The notes under the pieces are model-generated. The model saw nothing but the letters and a program-made list of their open reading frames with translations, had not been told where the DNA came from and did not search any database. A stretch of 64,000 nt of DNA from Bacteroidota bacterium (GTDB taxonomy: Bacteria > Bacteroidota > Bacteroidia > Chitinophagales > Chitinophagaceae). The translations under genes and the position numbers were made by a program. Shown here in pieces: positions 22,301-37,300 of this stretch (position 1 is the first letter of the stretch; every line of letters starts with the position of its first letter). The stretch spans positions 1-64,000 of the forward strand of contig JAHEFI010000048.1 of assembly GCA_024640255.1 (NCBI GenBank), in the 5' to 3' direction.

Positions 22301-25300
22301 TAGGACTTTGTGAAATGGTAACTGAAGGCAGTGAATTTACAGTAATTGTTACTGGGCAAGATGTAGCAGTTGCCGAGCTACTTCCGGCAATAGATTGATC
22401 CGTTACCAATACTCTATAATCACCCGAAGTTGTAGCAGAATAACTTGAGCTTGTAGCATTAGTATTAATATTCACAAATCCATTTCCAGCATTAAGCTGC
22501 CATTGATATGTAGGTGAAGCAGCTTGAGAAATGGCACTAATGACTAAACTTGTACCTTGACATATATTAGTAGATGCTTGTGTAGTTAATGATGGCGGAT
22601 TGGTTACTTTATTAAAAGCTGATAAATTATTACATCCATTAACATCAGTTATTAGAACTTTATAATATCCCACTTGAGTTGCTTCATAAGTATTAGTTGA
22701 AGAACCTACATTAGAATACACACCTGTTGGAAGGTTACTGTATAACCATTGATAAGTTGTTGAAAGGGATTGGCTATTGGTATAAGCTGTTAAAGTTAAT
22801 TTACTTGTACTGCAATCTCCATTCATAGATAATTGCGCACCCCCAGTAATGGTAGCTGTTGGTAGCGGATTAATAGTTACAGTAACTGAACCACTTGCAA
22901 CACTTGTGCAACCTAAAGTGTTAGTAGCAATCACACTATAACTGCCAGAAGCTACTGGATTATATGTTGAATTTAATGCACCAGCAATAATGTTTCCATT
23001 ATTATACCACTGATAAGTTAATCCATTATTATTAGAAGATGCTGTTGGAGAAGAAGTTAAACTTGCAGATAAAGTTGTTGCAGTACCAGCACAATTAATA
23101 ATTGAACTAGGTGTTAATGAACCATTCAACAAAGGTTGACTAGGTAATGGTTGTGGATTAATAGTAGCACTTGTAATTGAACTTGTACAACCACTGGTAT
23201 TTTTTACTGTTACTGAATAATTACCTGCGGATAAGCCAGTGAAAAGATTACTAGATTGATAATTAATACCATCAATACTATAAGTGTTATTATTATCACT
23301 TACTGTGATATTTATTGAACCGGTTGATGTAACACAATCAGGTTGAGTTATAGTAACTACAGGAGCGGATGGTATTGGTGGAACTACATTCACTACTGCA
23401 GATGTAGCTATACTTAAACAACCTGTACTTGCATTTCTTTGAGTAATTGAATAAGTCGCATTGGCTGGTATATTATTAAATAACCCAGAGGTATTACTAA
23501 ATACACCACCATTCATCAAATAAGTTGCACTAGCAATACCACCTGTCAAACTTATAGTAGCAGTACTTGTATTACATGTTGGCTGAGTAATAATTGCAGT
23601 CAATGTTGCTGGAGCTGGATTAATAGTTACAACTACTGTTGCTCTATCACTCTCAATTCCATTAATAGTTTGACTTACATAATAATTAAAAGTACCAGCA
23701 TTACTAGTTGAAGGGACTGGTGCAATATTATCTGCTACCCCACCAGTAGATAATAAATACCAATTTAAGGTAGCTCCAACAGTAGCAGAAACATTTCCTG
23801 CCAAGTTATTCGCAGTAACACCTTGACAATATGTAGCTGGAGTCACAGAAGGTATTGATGATTTTATATCAATTGAAATGGTTTGAGCGGGACTCTCACA
23901 ACCATTGCTTAATGCTTTCACTGATAAAATTCCACCTGTTGAACCAGTTGTCGTCGTAATAGTATTTGTATTGGTTGAAGATGTAATCGTCCATGTATTT
24001 GATGGTAATGTCCAAGTATAAGAGGTAGCTCCATTTACCACACTAGCCTGATAATTTTCTGTGACATTTGCATTAACTATATTATTACCAGTTATTGCTG
24101 AAGGTGCATTCGGGGTTATTGGTTGAGTTGCGATTATTGCATCTGTTGCAACACTCACACAACCATTATTATATCTTGCAGTAACAGAATAAGAACCTGA
24201 ATTCAAACCAGTAAATATATTACTTGTTTGATAATTGATTCCATTTATACTATATGTATAATTTGCGCCTAAACTTGTTATTGAAATAGTTCCTGTGGCA
24301 ATGGTACAAGTTGGGTCAATAATAGTTACAGTTGGTGTAGCTGCTCTAGCAGGTACAGCATTTACTACCACATTTAATGCAGGACTGGTACAACCAGTTG
24401 CACTATTGGTTATAGTAATATTATATGCAGTAGCAGGACTTAAATTGGTAAAAATACCTGTACTATTAGTATTGGAGTAAACACCACTAGAACTGGAAGT
24501 AACCGTATAAGAATAAGTGCCAGCACCTGGGCTATTCACTGTAATAGTTCCAGTTGAAATAGAACAATTTGGTTGTGTAACTGTTGCTATTGGTAAAGCA
24601 GGTAAAGGATTAAAGACTAAACTATTATTATTGGTATTATTAGTAGTTGTAGCAATACAACCATTTGCATCAGTCACTTTTAAATCATATATACCAGCAT
24701 TATTTGTTGTATACACAGTTGAATTTGCTCCTGTAATATTTACACCACTATTTAACCATTGATAAGTAGTAATACTTGCAGTGCCTGAAGCAGTTCCCGT
24801 TAATACAGTGGTTGAACCAGCGCAATTAGCTGTATATCCAGAAATGTTTACTATTGGTAATGGGTTGACTTCTACTTGAGCAGGGCAAGATGTATGAGTC
24901 GTATTATTAGCTTCTCTAACAATTACCTGATAATATCCGTTTGTATTTGCATTAAAAGTTGCTGAAGTCCCATTAGAAGCTACATTCGTATATGTACCAG
25001 TTGCTGTTGTAGAACTAATTTGCCATTGATAAGTAAGACTACCTGTTAATCCAGTTGTGTTTGCAGTTAATTGAGCATTATTGCCTTGACAAATAGTAGA
25101 AACAGAAGGACTTGAACTTACCGTCTTAATTACAAAAGGATCGGAATTATTTACACATCCATATGCATCTGTTACAATAACTCTGTATGTCCCAATAGTA
25201 CTTGTTTCAAATTGAGCATCTAAACCTGTTAAGCTGGCAGTACTTGAAGTAGAAGATCCAGTATTTGAGTAGGTATTGGTATTTACATCAGTCAATACCT

Positions 25301-28300
25301 GCCATTGATACCCAGGACTTGAAGCATTGGTAGTTACAGATAATTTTACAAGTGGATTGTTACAATTATTATTATTTGTTCCAAGTTGATTGATTTGTGC
25401 AATAGCAATTGAAGCAGGGCTAATAATATTTATATTAACAATATCACTCGGCACACTTGAACAACCAGAATTTGGATTGGTTGCTACAAAACTAAAGTCG
25501 CCAGACAAAATTGTTGTGTAGGATAAAGTATTTGCACCACCTATTGCAGTAGCAACACCATTTATATTTTTAAACCATTGATAAGTTGGTGTATATCCAA
25601 CACTTGAAACATTCGCAGTTAAAATTGCAGAACCTCCGGAACAAACCGCTCCATTTATATTAGAAGTAATAATAGGCTTAGCTGGGACAATAGGTGCAGG
25701 ATCAATTGAAACTTTTAATGCTTGACTCGAACAACCTTTAGCATCTTTTTGAATGATAAAATAATCTTGATTCGCTAATAAGCCACTGTATGAGTTAATT
25801 GATCCAAAATTTACGCCATTATCTATACTGATTTGATTACCCAAACTAGCATTTATAAGAAATTGACCTGTATTAATGGTACATGTTGGTTGTGTAATTA
25901 CTGCAGTAACTGCTGAAGGAGCGGCATTAACAGTAACAGTAATTAAAGATCTATCGCTTTCTATACCATTAACAATCTGACTTACATAATAATTTTGTAT
26001 TCCACTAACAGCTGTTGATGGAACGGGTGCATTATTTGAAGGTGTCCCCCCTGTTGCCACTGTGTACCATTGTAAAGTACCTCCTGTCATTGGAGTCGCT
26101 GATATAGCAGAAGCAATATCTCCTTGGCAATAAACATAAGGCCCTACATTTGTTACATCTACAGGCGGAGGTTTAATTCCCACAATTAGAGTTTGTGCAA
26201 TACCAACGCATCCATTAAGTGTAGGTGTTACCTTAATTGTTCCGGCACCATTTATTGTTGTTGATATTGAATTTACCCCTAAACCAGATACTTGGTTTTG
26301 AATAATCGTTGCATTTCCAGTACCAGATTGTATCGTCCAATTAGTAGGCACTGTCCAACTGTACTCTACTCCATTTGTATATGTAACAGAATATGTTTCG
26401 GTACTATTATCAGCAGGAGAAGACTTTCCAGAAATAGAAGAAGGTTGTGTTGGTAATGGTTTTACGATAATAATTATTTCAACTCTATCACTTTCTACCC
26501 CATTGACAGTTTGGCTAACAAAATAGGAAGTAGATCCATCAGCAGTAGTTGAAGGTGTAGGCGCAACTGTATTTGCAGTTCCAGCATATGGAACAGTATA
26601 CCAATTAAAAGTAGAACCATTAGAGCCGGATGCTGTTAATTGAATTGCAGTAGCTCCCTGACAATAAGTGATGGTATTTCCATTAATTCCTGAATTCCCT
26701 GAAATATTTGGAACAGCTGGTTTTAATCCAACTGATAATGATTGAATATTACTAATACATCCATCAATAATTGCAGCTACTGTTATATTTCCATTAGAGG
26801 TTCCTACTGTAGCATCAATTGTATTAGTGGAAGAACTTCCAGTCCAATCATTAGGAAGTGTCCAAGTATAAGATGTAGCACTTTGAACACCAGCAATTGA
26901 ATAAGTTATTAATTCTCCAGCTAAAGGATTCACAATACCAGAAATAGAACCTGGTGTTGTCGGTGTTGGTTTAACATCCACTATTACTTCTACTCTTTCA
27001 CTCTCTAAACCAAAAATAGTTTGAGAAACATAATAACTGGTTTTTGTTACTGTTCCAGTAGAAGGTGTTGGTGCACCATTTAATGCAGATCCTCCAACAG
27101 AACTTGTATACCAATTGGCAGTTGCTCCTTGAGTCAATGTTGCTGTTAAAGCTACTGGAGTAGCATTTTGACAATATGTAATTGAATTACCTACAATATT
27201 TGTATTATTAACAATTGACGGTTTTGCTGGTTTAGTTGTTACAGTAACCAATTGTCTTGGTGTACTCGTACAACCAGAACCATTACCATCTAATTGATTT
27301 ACATAATAATTTACTACACCAACAGCTGTTGTACTTGGTATAACTGGAGCAGATAATACAGTACCTCCAGTTAATTGAGACCACCATTGTAAACTCATGC
27401 CTGCACTAGCAGTTGCAGAAAGTGGAAAAGCATTATCATTTAAATAATAAGATTGGTTACTTCCAGTAATATTCACTGAAGGTATTACAGCATTTATATT
27501 CAAGATAAACGATGCACCTGTAGCGCTATAACATCCAGTATTATTGTCTTTAGCAAATAAATAATAAGTATAAGAACCAGCAGTTGAATTGGCTGGAATA
27601 ATCGGATTTAATAATTTAGTATTACTATTTGGAGAACTAGCATTATGCCACTCATATGTTATTCCAGATAAATTAGTTGGCTGTAATGTGCTTAAATCAA
27701 AACTTTGATTATTACATATTGTAGTTGCATTATTGACAATACTAGGCGTTGCAGGAGTTGGATTAATAGTGACTGTTGTAGCCGAGCTTGTATTTGTACA
27801 ACCTAATCCATCAGTTACCTTAACTGTATAATCACCAGAATTAGGCGCAACTAAACTTGATCCGGTTGAACTATATGTTGCACTATTTATATTTGTATTA
27901 TTTAATAACCATTGATATGTAGGGGTATTTGCTCCAGTACTAGCATTTAAAGTTACAGTTTGACCAGCACAAGCTGCAGCATTGGCTCCATTGGTGATGG
28001 TTGCAGTTGGTAATGGATTTACAGTAACTGTAATTGGATCTGTCGTATTTGTCCTAAATACAACATTAGTATTACTAATAGGTGTACCATTATTTTTAAA
28101 TAGTGCTGCATAGTCGCCGCTTGAAGTAGCTGTAAATGTAGTTGTCGTTACAGAAGTACTAGTGTAAGTGATTGGATTTGCATTTTTATCTAAAATCTTA
28201 ATCCATTCTACTTGATTCGCACCTACTGGCATTGAAGTTGTTATAACAACGCTTCCGCCTTGACAAAAAGTAGTAGATCCATTGGTATTAGTACCTGGTA

Positions 28301-31300
28301 TAGCAGAAATAACTGAAACATCAGATGTAGCAGAACAACCTGATGCGTTGGTTACTTGAACTTTAAATTGACCAATTGTACTTACAGAATATGTTTGCGA
28401 TGTTACTCCAGTACTTGTAAATGTTCCACCAGAAATATTTGGATTACTATACCATAAATAAGTTTGTGTCCCAGTTCCAGAAGCTGCAGTTAGTGTAGTA
28501 GAACCACCGCTTAATGTAACAGATGTGCCTTGAGAAATGGAGGCAACAGGTAATGGATTAACTGTTACATTTAAATTTTGATAGTAATTGGGAGTTGCAT
28601 AACCTTGAACATAGAAATAATACGTACCTACAATACCACTTAAATTTGCTGTTTGAGCATTTGTACTTGTTGTTACCGGCCAAATGTACATTGCATCATT
28701 AGTTGTACCAGTTGAAAAAGGTACATTATCAGCTGATGTGTTTGTTACAAATGCTAAATTTGAATTAACATTATTTTTGAAACCATCCCCTTTCAAAACA
28801 AAATATCTATCAATTGTTCCAGTAGCTGCATCTGTAATACTTGAGCCCAACTGAGTAAAATTAATAGAACTATTTGTTGTAGAATTGGCTGGTGTAATTG
28901 TGCCAAATCTAGCACCATTTAAAGCAGAGGTCTTAACTCTTGTTAAAATTAAATATGAATTTGCAGGAATTGCTGTTGATTTATTATTGTTTCCTTGTGT
29001 AGCTATCATTGTATTACCCACACCCGAAAATCCACCTATAGTTGGATTGCCAGACATTAAAACATCGGTTAAACCAACTTTTGTTGCTGATAAACTATTT
29101 GCAATTGTATTATATTCAGCTGCAGTAATTTGAACTAAACTTTGGCTTGCCGCATTATTAAATGTATTTAAACTAGTAGTTAAAGAAGTTGAGAAATCTA
29201 CTTTTATTTTATCATTTGTTATTGAACACCCTCCTATTACTGTCGCAGTCAATGAATAAGTGCCAGACTGAATAGCTGTATATGAATTACTTGTAGCACC
29301 ACCTATAGCAATACCATTTCTATACCATTGATAAGTTGTATTAGCCACTGCTGGTGTTGAAAATACTATACTACCACCCTCACAAAAGACAGTATTTCCA
29401 ACTTTAGATAATATTGGCAAAGTAGGTGTAGGATTTAAAGCAACTACATTAGAATTTGTAATTCCACAACTATTACTAGTAATATCACGGAACAATAAAT
29501 TGGTACCTGCTGTTTTATTATCTGAAACTAATTTTAAATTATTGGTATTGAAACCACTATAATAAACAGAACTTGTTAAAGGAATTTGAGCTCCAGTAAT
29601 ATTAGTCCATGTAGTTCCATTGTCAGAACTAACCTGCCATTGATGAGATATTGCAGTTGGAGCAATGGTTGTAAAAGAAGAATTAATCCCAGAAATAGTA
29701 TTGGAAGCAACTAAATTTGAACTTGCCCCTGACATAGATAAACCTGATAATAATAAGTTTTTAGTATTACCTGAAAGATCATTCAAAGTAGTTAAACTAG
29801 TATTTGTACCAGCTGCAGTTCCTTGATTAAAATTATAATAAGCTACAAGACCTGATTCATTACCTATAATTTCTTTTTTATAGTTAGAAGCAATTTCATC
29901 ATCAGTCCTTGCAACATTCCAAATTCTAAATTCATCTATAGAACCTTTAAAATATGCATTTGCACCTAAATTGGTTACAGATGGTTTTCCTAAACTTAAG
30001 AAGAAATCACTGGATCCACCTCTTGTTGCAGTAGTAGAATTTACAGATTTATTTCCATTTAAGAACCCTTCTAATTTAGCTCCATTATATCTTAAAACAA
30101 TATGATTCCAGGTCCCAAAACTAACAGTCCCCAAACTTATCGCTGTTAAATTCCAAATTCTAGCTTTTATCTCTCCAGTGGATAATATATCAAACCAAGT
30201 ATCCTGGAAACCAGATGAAGTAATTAAAGAAGCAGTAGTTCCTGTTGTAGCTCCATATTCAGTTAAAATATTTCCAGCTTGATCTGCTTTCACCCACATT
30301 TCAACAGTAAATGGTGTTGAGTTTGAACTTATTTTATTATATAAGGATGGAGTAACTGCATAATCATTCACACCATCGAAATTCAATGCATTACCTAAAT
30401 TTGTGCTAGTGCTAGTTGCAGTATTACAATTCACTGCATTAACTGGTTGTTGCGTAATTACAGGAGCAGTATTAACCGTTAAAGTAGAAACATTCGAATA
30501 ATCTGTACAAACTGGTGGAGCAAAAACACCAAAGTATGCACCTTGATCTGCCTCAATAGATTTTCTTGAAACTGAATCAATTGCAGTAGTAAAAGTTATA
30601 ATTTCTGAATAACCACCACCATTTCTGGTTCTATGCGATATTCTATCTTGACCAATATTATCCCAATTGGTATTTGTAGATGTTGGATTTAATGGCTGGA
30701 CATCATGTACCATCATAGCCGTATTCCAAATTGCACTAATTGCTGTTGTTGCTGAATATGGAGTTTTACTAACTCCATTTTGCCAAACCTTGCCATTTAA
30801 TATTGTACTATTATAAGTACCATTAAATAGATTAATATTATCTGTATTGGAATGATAGTTATAATAAGTTCCACTATGAGCTAATAAGAATCCATTACTG
30901 CCTGAAGCATCAGCATAATTTTTATTTACAATAAATGCTTGACCAACTGCACCAAATTCTGTACTTGCTTTCAATGAATTTAATACAGTTGTAGATGATT
31001 GTACACCAAAGAATCTAATAAATGGCCTATCATTTTCTCTATCAATAATGCCATTATTTACAATCCTAGGTTGGAAATTGGCTGTTGCTTGTGTTAGATT
31101 TTTAGCAGCAGCAGATTGATCAAACCATGTAACCACATAAGCACTATTATTACCAACAAATGTTTTAATTGCTGCAGTATCTAAGTCTCCATTAGCAGTA
31201 AAACCAATATTTAAAGTAGTATTATCAGAACTTCTACGAATAGTCATTGCATTGCCATTATAAGCAGGTCTTACTTTTCTAACAGAGAAAATAGCTTGAA

Positions 31301-34300
31301 TGGAATTGGAGTAGGTTGTTGATAAAACAGTAGTTGTACTTGTTAAAGTTTCTGCGTAAGTATTTGTAGTGACTAATCGATATTTAAACCCATTAATTGA
31401 AGCAGGGCTTGCAGATAAAGTTAATGTTGGAGTAGTAAAAGTTGAATAAGTAACAGAATAAGCAGCTGCATCTAAATTAGCAGTTATGGTTGCCCATGAA
31501 CTTCCACCATCGCTACTTCTTTGCCAGTATGTTTTTGCAGCTCCACTGGTACCAGATACCAATGTACCAACAATAGTTGTGGTTACCGTACCAGCACAAA
31601 TTGTGTTAGAAGGTAAAGTGTACTGTGTATTAGGAGTAACATAAATTGCTATATCATCTGTATTTGTACAAGCATTTCCAGTTTGTCCAGCGGTTAATCT
31701 ATAAAATGTAGAGGATCCTGTTTTTGGATTACCTGCAGTTGTCGGAGCCCCCATTCTAGCAGAATCTACACTATAACTTGCTGCTGTTGCTCCTGTTATA
31801 TTGGTAAATGTTTGTGATATTCCTGTTGAATAATTACCATTTGAAGATACCGGCACAGTAACTGGAGTAGCGCTCAATGACCATTGATAGATTATGTTGC
31901 CTGCAAATGGATCTGCAATTGTTACAGTAGATGGTATAGAAATAGCAGCTCCAACACAAACCGTTTGATCAATCAAAGGTTTTATAATAGGTGCAGGAGC
32001 AATGACTGTAGATACAACTGCATTTTGAGTTGTAGTTGTATTACAAGTTCCTTGCTGTCCATTGGTATTATCACCAGCAACTGCCATTTTATTTGAACAA
32101 GTAACAAAATAGGCGTTTTGAGGAGTTGTATTAATATCAATTACAGTCTCTCCTCTTATAGTACCATTATTATTAACTTGTTTTAGTACTCTACTTGTTG
32201 TTAAAGTAGAATCATTTAACTCTCCATTTGCATTATAACCTGTACTAAATAAACTACCATCGGCAGCTAAAAAATAAGCATAAGAATAAGCAACTCCTAA
32301 ATTAGTAGAATTACCTTCTACATTAACAATCTGCTTAGCTCCAGAAGTTCTTTTAAAGGATGTATCCTGACTTAAATTATAAAAATTGGCAAAAGATCTG
32401 GTATCATTAATACCTAATGCATAAGCACCAGCAGGAGCTGTAGCATGTACTTCCCCTTCTTTTGATTGAACAATTAAATTTCCAGATGTCTGAATTCCTT
32501 TAAATATCTTACTTACTCTTGTATATTGTATCGATCCATTATTCTTTGCAGTTAAAGTAGAAGTTGAATTATATCCGGCACTATATATAGTTCCATCTGA
32601 ACACAATACAATAAGGTCTTCATTAATAGTATACATATCCACTATTAACTTGTTCGCAAAATTGGTTTGTGAAACTAAAACAGGAGTGGTTGAATTGGTT
32701 GTATTACCATTTCCAAAAAGTCCATTATTATTTAAACCCCATGCATATAATTTACCTTCACTTGTTAATACAAAAATATTGGTTCTACTTGGAGAAACTT
32801 TTACAATTGTCTTTCCAAATAATAGATTTGAAATATTAGTAGAAGCTCCAACATTAGATTGTGCGGTCAATTCTATTGGCTCAAGCTGTTCCTTACCGGT
32901 ACCATTAATAATGTAGGCAGCACCAGCTGCTGATCCAGTTCCCCAAACATGTAATTTTCCAGAACTTGTAAGCGCATAACCTGAATAATTTGTGAATCCT
33001 AATTGTGTAATTGAATCAGCATATAATAAACTTCCAGATTTAGCAAGTAAGGTTGGAGCAAAATTATTGGTTGAACTAGATCCTGGAATCTGTCCATAAT
33101 CATTTTTACCCCATACAAATACATTTTTACCATAAATGTATCCCATTGTGTTACTTGAACCTTCGGCCATACGCTTTACATTCATTGGCCAATCTATATA
33201 TGGCAATAAAACTGACTTAACTCCCGTTGAAATTTGCGTAACCTTAACTTTAAAGATATCTCCTGCAACTGCAGTATTGGTTGAATATATGGAAGCATTT
33301 GCACCAACTATATCCACACCATTCTTTTGCCATTGGAAACTAAAATCATTTAATGGTGTTTGTGAAGGTGCTCTCATGGTGTAAGTAGTTCCAGGACAGA
33401 ACACACCATTAAAGCCATCATTTCTTATTGCTACACCAAAATTAGCTTCACATGCAAAACAATTGCCACTTGTTAAAGTATTAAAATAGGTGCTTGTATA
33501 ACTAATAGTACCTACGTCAGTACTTGTTTCTAGAGTATTTAATAATCCATTGGAACCCATATTACCCGATAATGGAACGGTAGTTCCTGCAGTTGCAGCT
33601 CCAGTTTCAAGTGCATCATTACAACCATCTCCGTCAGAATCTAAGTCAATTCTATTTGGAATACCATCTCCATCAGTATCAACTTCTGTGCAAGTTAATC
33701 CACTTGCACTATTAGCAATTAATTTTACATCTGTAAATAATCTAGTGGTTGCACCAGCACATGACAAAACAAAATAATAATCCGAATTCGATGCTTGATA
33801 TGATTTTACGACTACCCCATTCTTTTTAGCAGTCATAAAACCAGTAATATCAATATCCAATTCCATTAAATCAGTGGTAGTTACAGCAGTGGATGCTACT
33901 GTCCATGCATTCGGCATTTGACCATAAAAAGTTGGACCAGAATGATAATATCTAATTGCTTCGTCAGTGTAGGTATTTAAGACTGATTTTTGACCATATG
34001 TTGGCATAAAGCCAATCATACCTTCTGCAAGATTATTGGTTCTATACTCTAAATGAATCGGAAGTGTGAATGACTGTGTACTATAACTATTATTCCAATT
34101 TCCATTTGTACTAGTCATTGAAATAGTGAAAGTATTATTCTGATTATTTTGTGTAAAAGTAGGCACAATTCCTGCTCCAGTTAAAGCAGTCATTGTTAAT
34201 CCAGTCAATAAAGGACAAGAACGAGACTCTGTAAAATCAGGTACCCCATCATTATCGTCATCCACATCAATTAAATCAGGAACTCCATCACCATCCGTAT

Positions 34301-37300
34301 CTGTACATCCATTTAAATTGGAAGCTATTGCATTTTTATAATTTAAAGTATAGGTGATTTTACCAGTTTCTACTCCTGATGTAATAGTCTCTTTGGTATT
34401 AACTAAACCATTAGAACCAACTGTACCAGTCAAAGGAACCGTTGTACCAACAGGAGCAGAACCTGCTTCTACTGCATCATTACATCCATCCCCATCACTA
34501 TCGGTATCTAAATAATTGGGTTTACCATCATTATCTGTATCTAATTGAGAACAAATAACACCATCAACTGCACTAGCTATTAATTTTACATTAGCATAAG
34601 ATCTGTAATTATATGATGTTAAAGTGAAATAATAGTCAGTTGTAGCACCATTGAAAGTTCTTACAACTACTCCATTTTGTTTCTCGGTAACTACCCCATT
34701 TATATTAATATCTATCTCAAATAAATCACCAACATTCTGTGTGGTCGCGCCAGGTAACCATTCAGTAGGCATTTGACTGTAATAAGTTCCATTTGAATGA
34801 TAAATCTTATAAGCTTCGTCCGTATAATTTCCAGTAGTTAACAATTTATTATAATTCACCGGAATAAATCCAATAAACGAGGATCCATTGATATCTGCTA
34901 AGTTGTATTCTAAATGTATTGGTAAACTAAGCTTTTGATTAGAATAATTATTAATCCAAGTACTAGCATTATTAGTTGTAATACTATTTGTTGCTAAAAC
35001 AGCTTTGTTAGCATTATTAAAAGTATATCCTGTTAAAGTTGGACAAGAAACTTGTTCATCATAATCTATAATTCCATCATTATCATCATCGATATCAATT
35101 AAATCAGGTACTCCATCACCATCATTGTCTTTACATAAACTAACAGTGCTATTTATTGCATATGCATAAGTTGATGTATAACTAACTGAACCTGTTTCAA
35201 CACCTAATTCTACATTATTAGAGAACCCATTTGCACCAAATGGAGCAGTTGTTGTTGAACTTACACCAGGCACTCCAGCTTCTTTAGCATCCGAACAACC
35301 ATCCCCATCACTATCTAAATCTAATCTGTTTGGAGTACCATCACCATCTGTATCTAATTCTGTACATGTTGTCAAAACGCCAGCAGAGGTAGTAACAGAA
35401 GCACTAATTACTTTTAAATCAGTAAAAGTTCTTACAAATGTTGTAGTTGCATTAGGTGTTGATAATGCTATATTATAATCAGATTTTATACCTTGGAATT
35501 GTTTATAAATTGCTCCTCCTCTTTTTACTTTCACATATCCATTTATATCTATATCCATTTCCCATAGTTCACCATAATTTTGCGCATTTTGAGTTACAGA
35601 ATTTGCTACAGCTGTTGGATTCCAAGCCGCAGGATTTACGCCTGTATTTGGCAAATAACCATAAATATTTGAATTAGTGTAGTATACCTTATAAGCATCA
35701 TCTGCATATGTACCAGTTGCTTTTGATCCAAGTTTAGGAAATAACCCTATCATGGCATCTGGGGTATATTGTGATGATTTATATTCTAAATGAATAGGCA
35801 AAGCTAAATTTTCATTAGAATACGCATTTTGCCAAGTTCCATTTGAAGACGAAGAAACAGTTAAAGAATTACTAGATTTAACAACTGTTGCCAATCCATT
35901 AAAAGTTAGATTACTAATCTCTGGGCAAGATTTAGATTCTGTAAAATCAGGAATACCATCATTATCATCATCTACATCAAAAATGTCAGCAACACCGTCT
36001 CCATCAGAATCAAGACAAGCCCGAGTAGAACTTGAAATAGCATAATTATAAGAAGGCGTATAAAAAGTAATACCGTTATCAGTTGAAGTTTCTACGTTGT
36101 TAGACAAACCATTAGTTCCATATGGTCCTACCACAATGGCTTTATTGGTATTGGTTGTACTTGTTGAGCTATAGGTACCATTAACCAATGCCCCAGTACC
36201 ATTAACCACACTACCACTAGTCAAATCAGCAGTAATATTAGATTCAACTGCATCTGTACAGCCATCTCCATCACTATCTAAATCTAATCTATTGGGCACA
36301 CTATCTCCATCTGAATCTAATTCCGAACAATTAGTTGTAGTTCCACTAATTGTAACTGATTTAGCATTAATAATTAAATCTGTATAGGTTGCAGGGTTAT
36401 TATTTGCGTCATTGTATGAACTAATCGCTAGATTATAATTTGAATTAACAGCTTGAAATGCGATATAGTTTACCCCATTTCTTTTTACTGTCAGGTATCC
36501 AAATAAATCTATATCCATTTCCCATAAATCCCCAGAAACTATCGCTGTATTACCAGGATATGTACTAGAAACATTTATGCCATTATTAGGCATATAACCT
36601 TGAACATTTGTTGTATTAAAATATATTTTATACCCGTTATCATTAAAATTTGTTAAAGTCTTTACTGCATCTACAGGATTCAATCCAATCATAGAATAAG
36701 CATTATTACTATTCTGTCTAAACTCAAAATGTATAGGTAAAGCTAAGGACTGATTTGAATACGCAGTTTGCCAAGCTCCATTCGTAGTGGAAACTGCATT
36801 TAATGCGCTACCACTCATTCTTACCGAATTTGTACTTCCAGTAAATGTTAATCCAGATGAGGAAATTGCTGGACAAGAACCTTGCTCTATAAAATCTCTA
36901 ATCCCATCATTGTCATCATCAATATCAATTGGATCAGGCACTCCATCACCATCTGTATCTGTACAAAAATTGATACTCTTATCAATAGCATATCTTTTGT
37001 AATTATTTGTATAGCTAATTGTTCCAGCATCTACAGAGGTTTCAACACCATTTGCAAATCCATTATTACCATAAGGTCCAACAGCTATTGCATTTGCAAC
37101 ATCTGTAGTAGTATAAACACCAGAGCTTGCATTATTAGTAGTATTAATTACTGTTCCAGTAGTTAAAGTTCCATTAACCCCAGCCTCTTTTGCATCAGGA
37201 CAACCATCACCGTCAGAGTCTAAATCTAATCTATTGGGTATACCGTCACCATCAAGATCTTCACATCCAACTTTTTTAACCCCAATATCATCAATGACAA

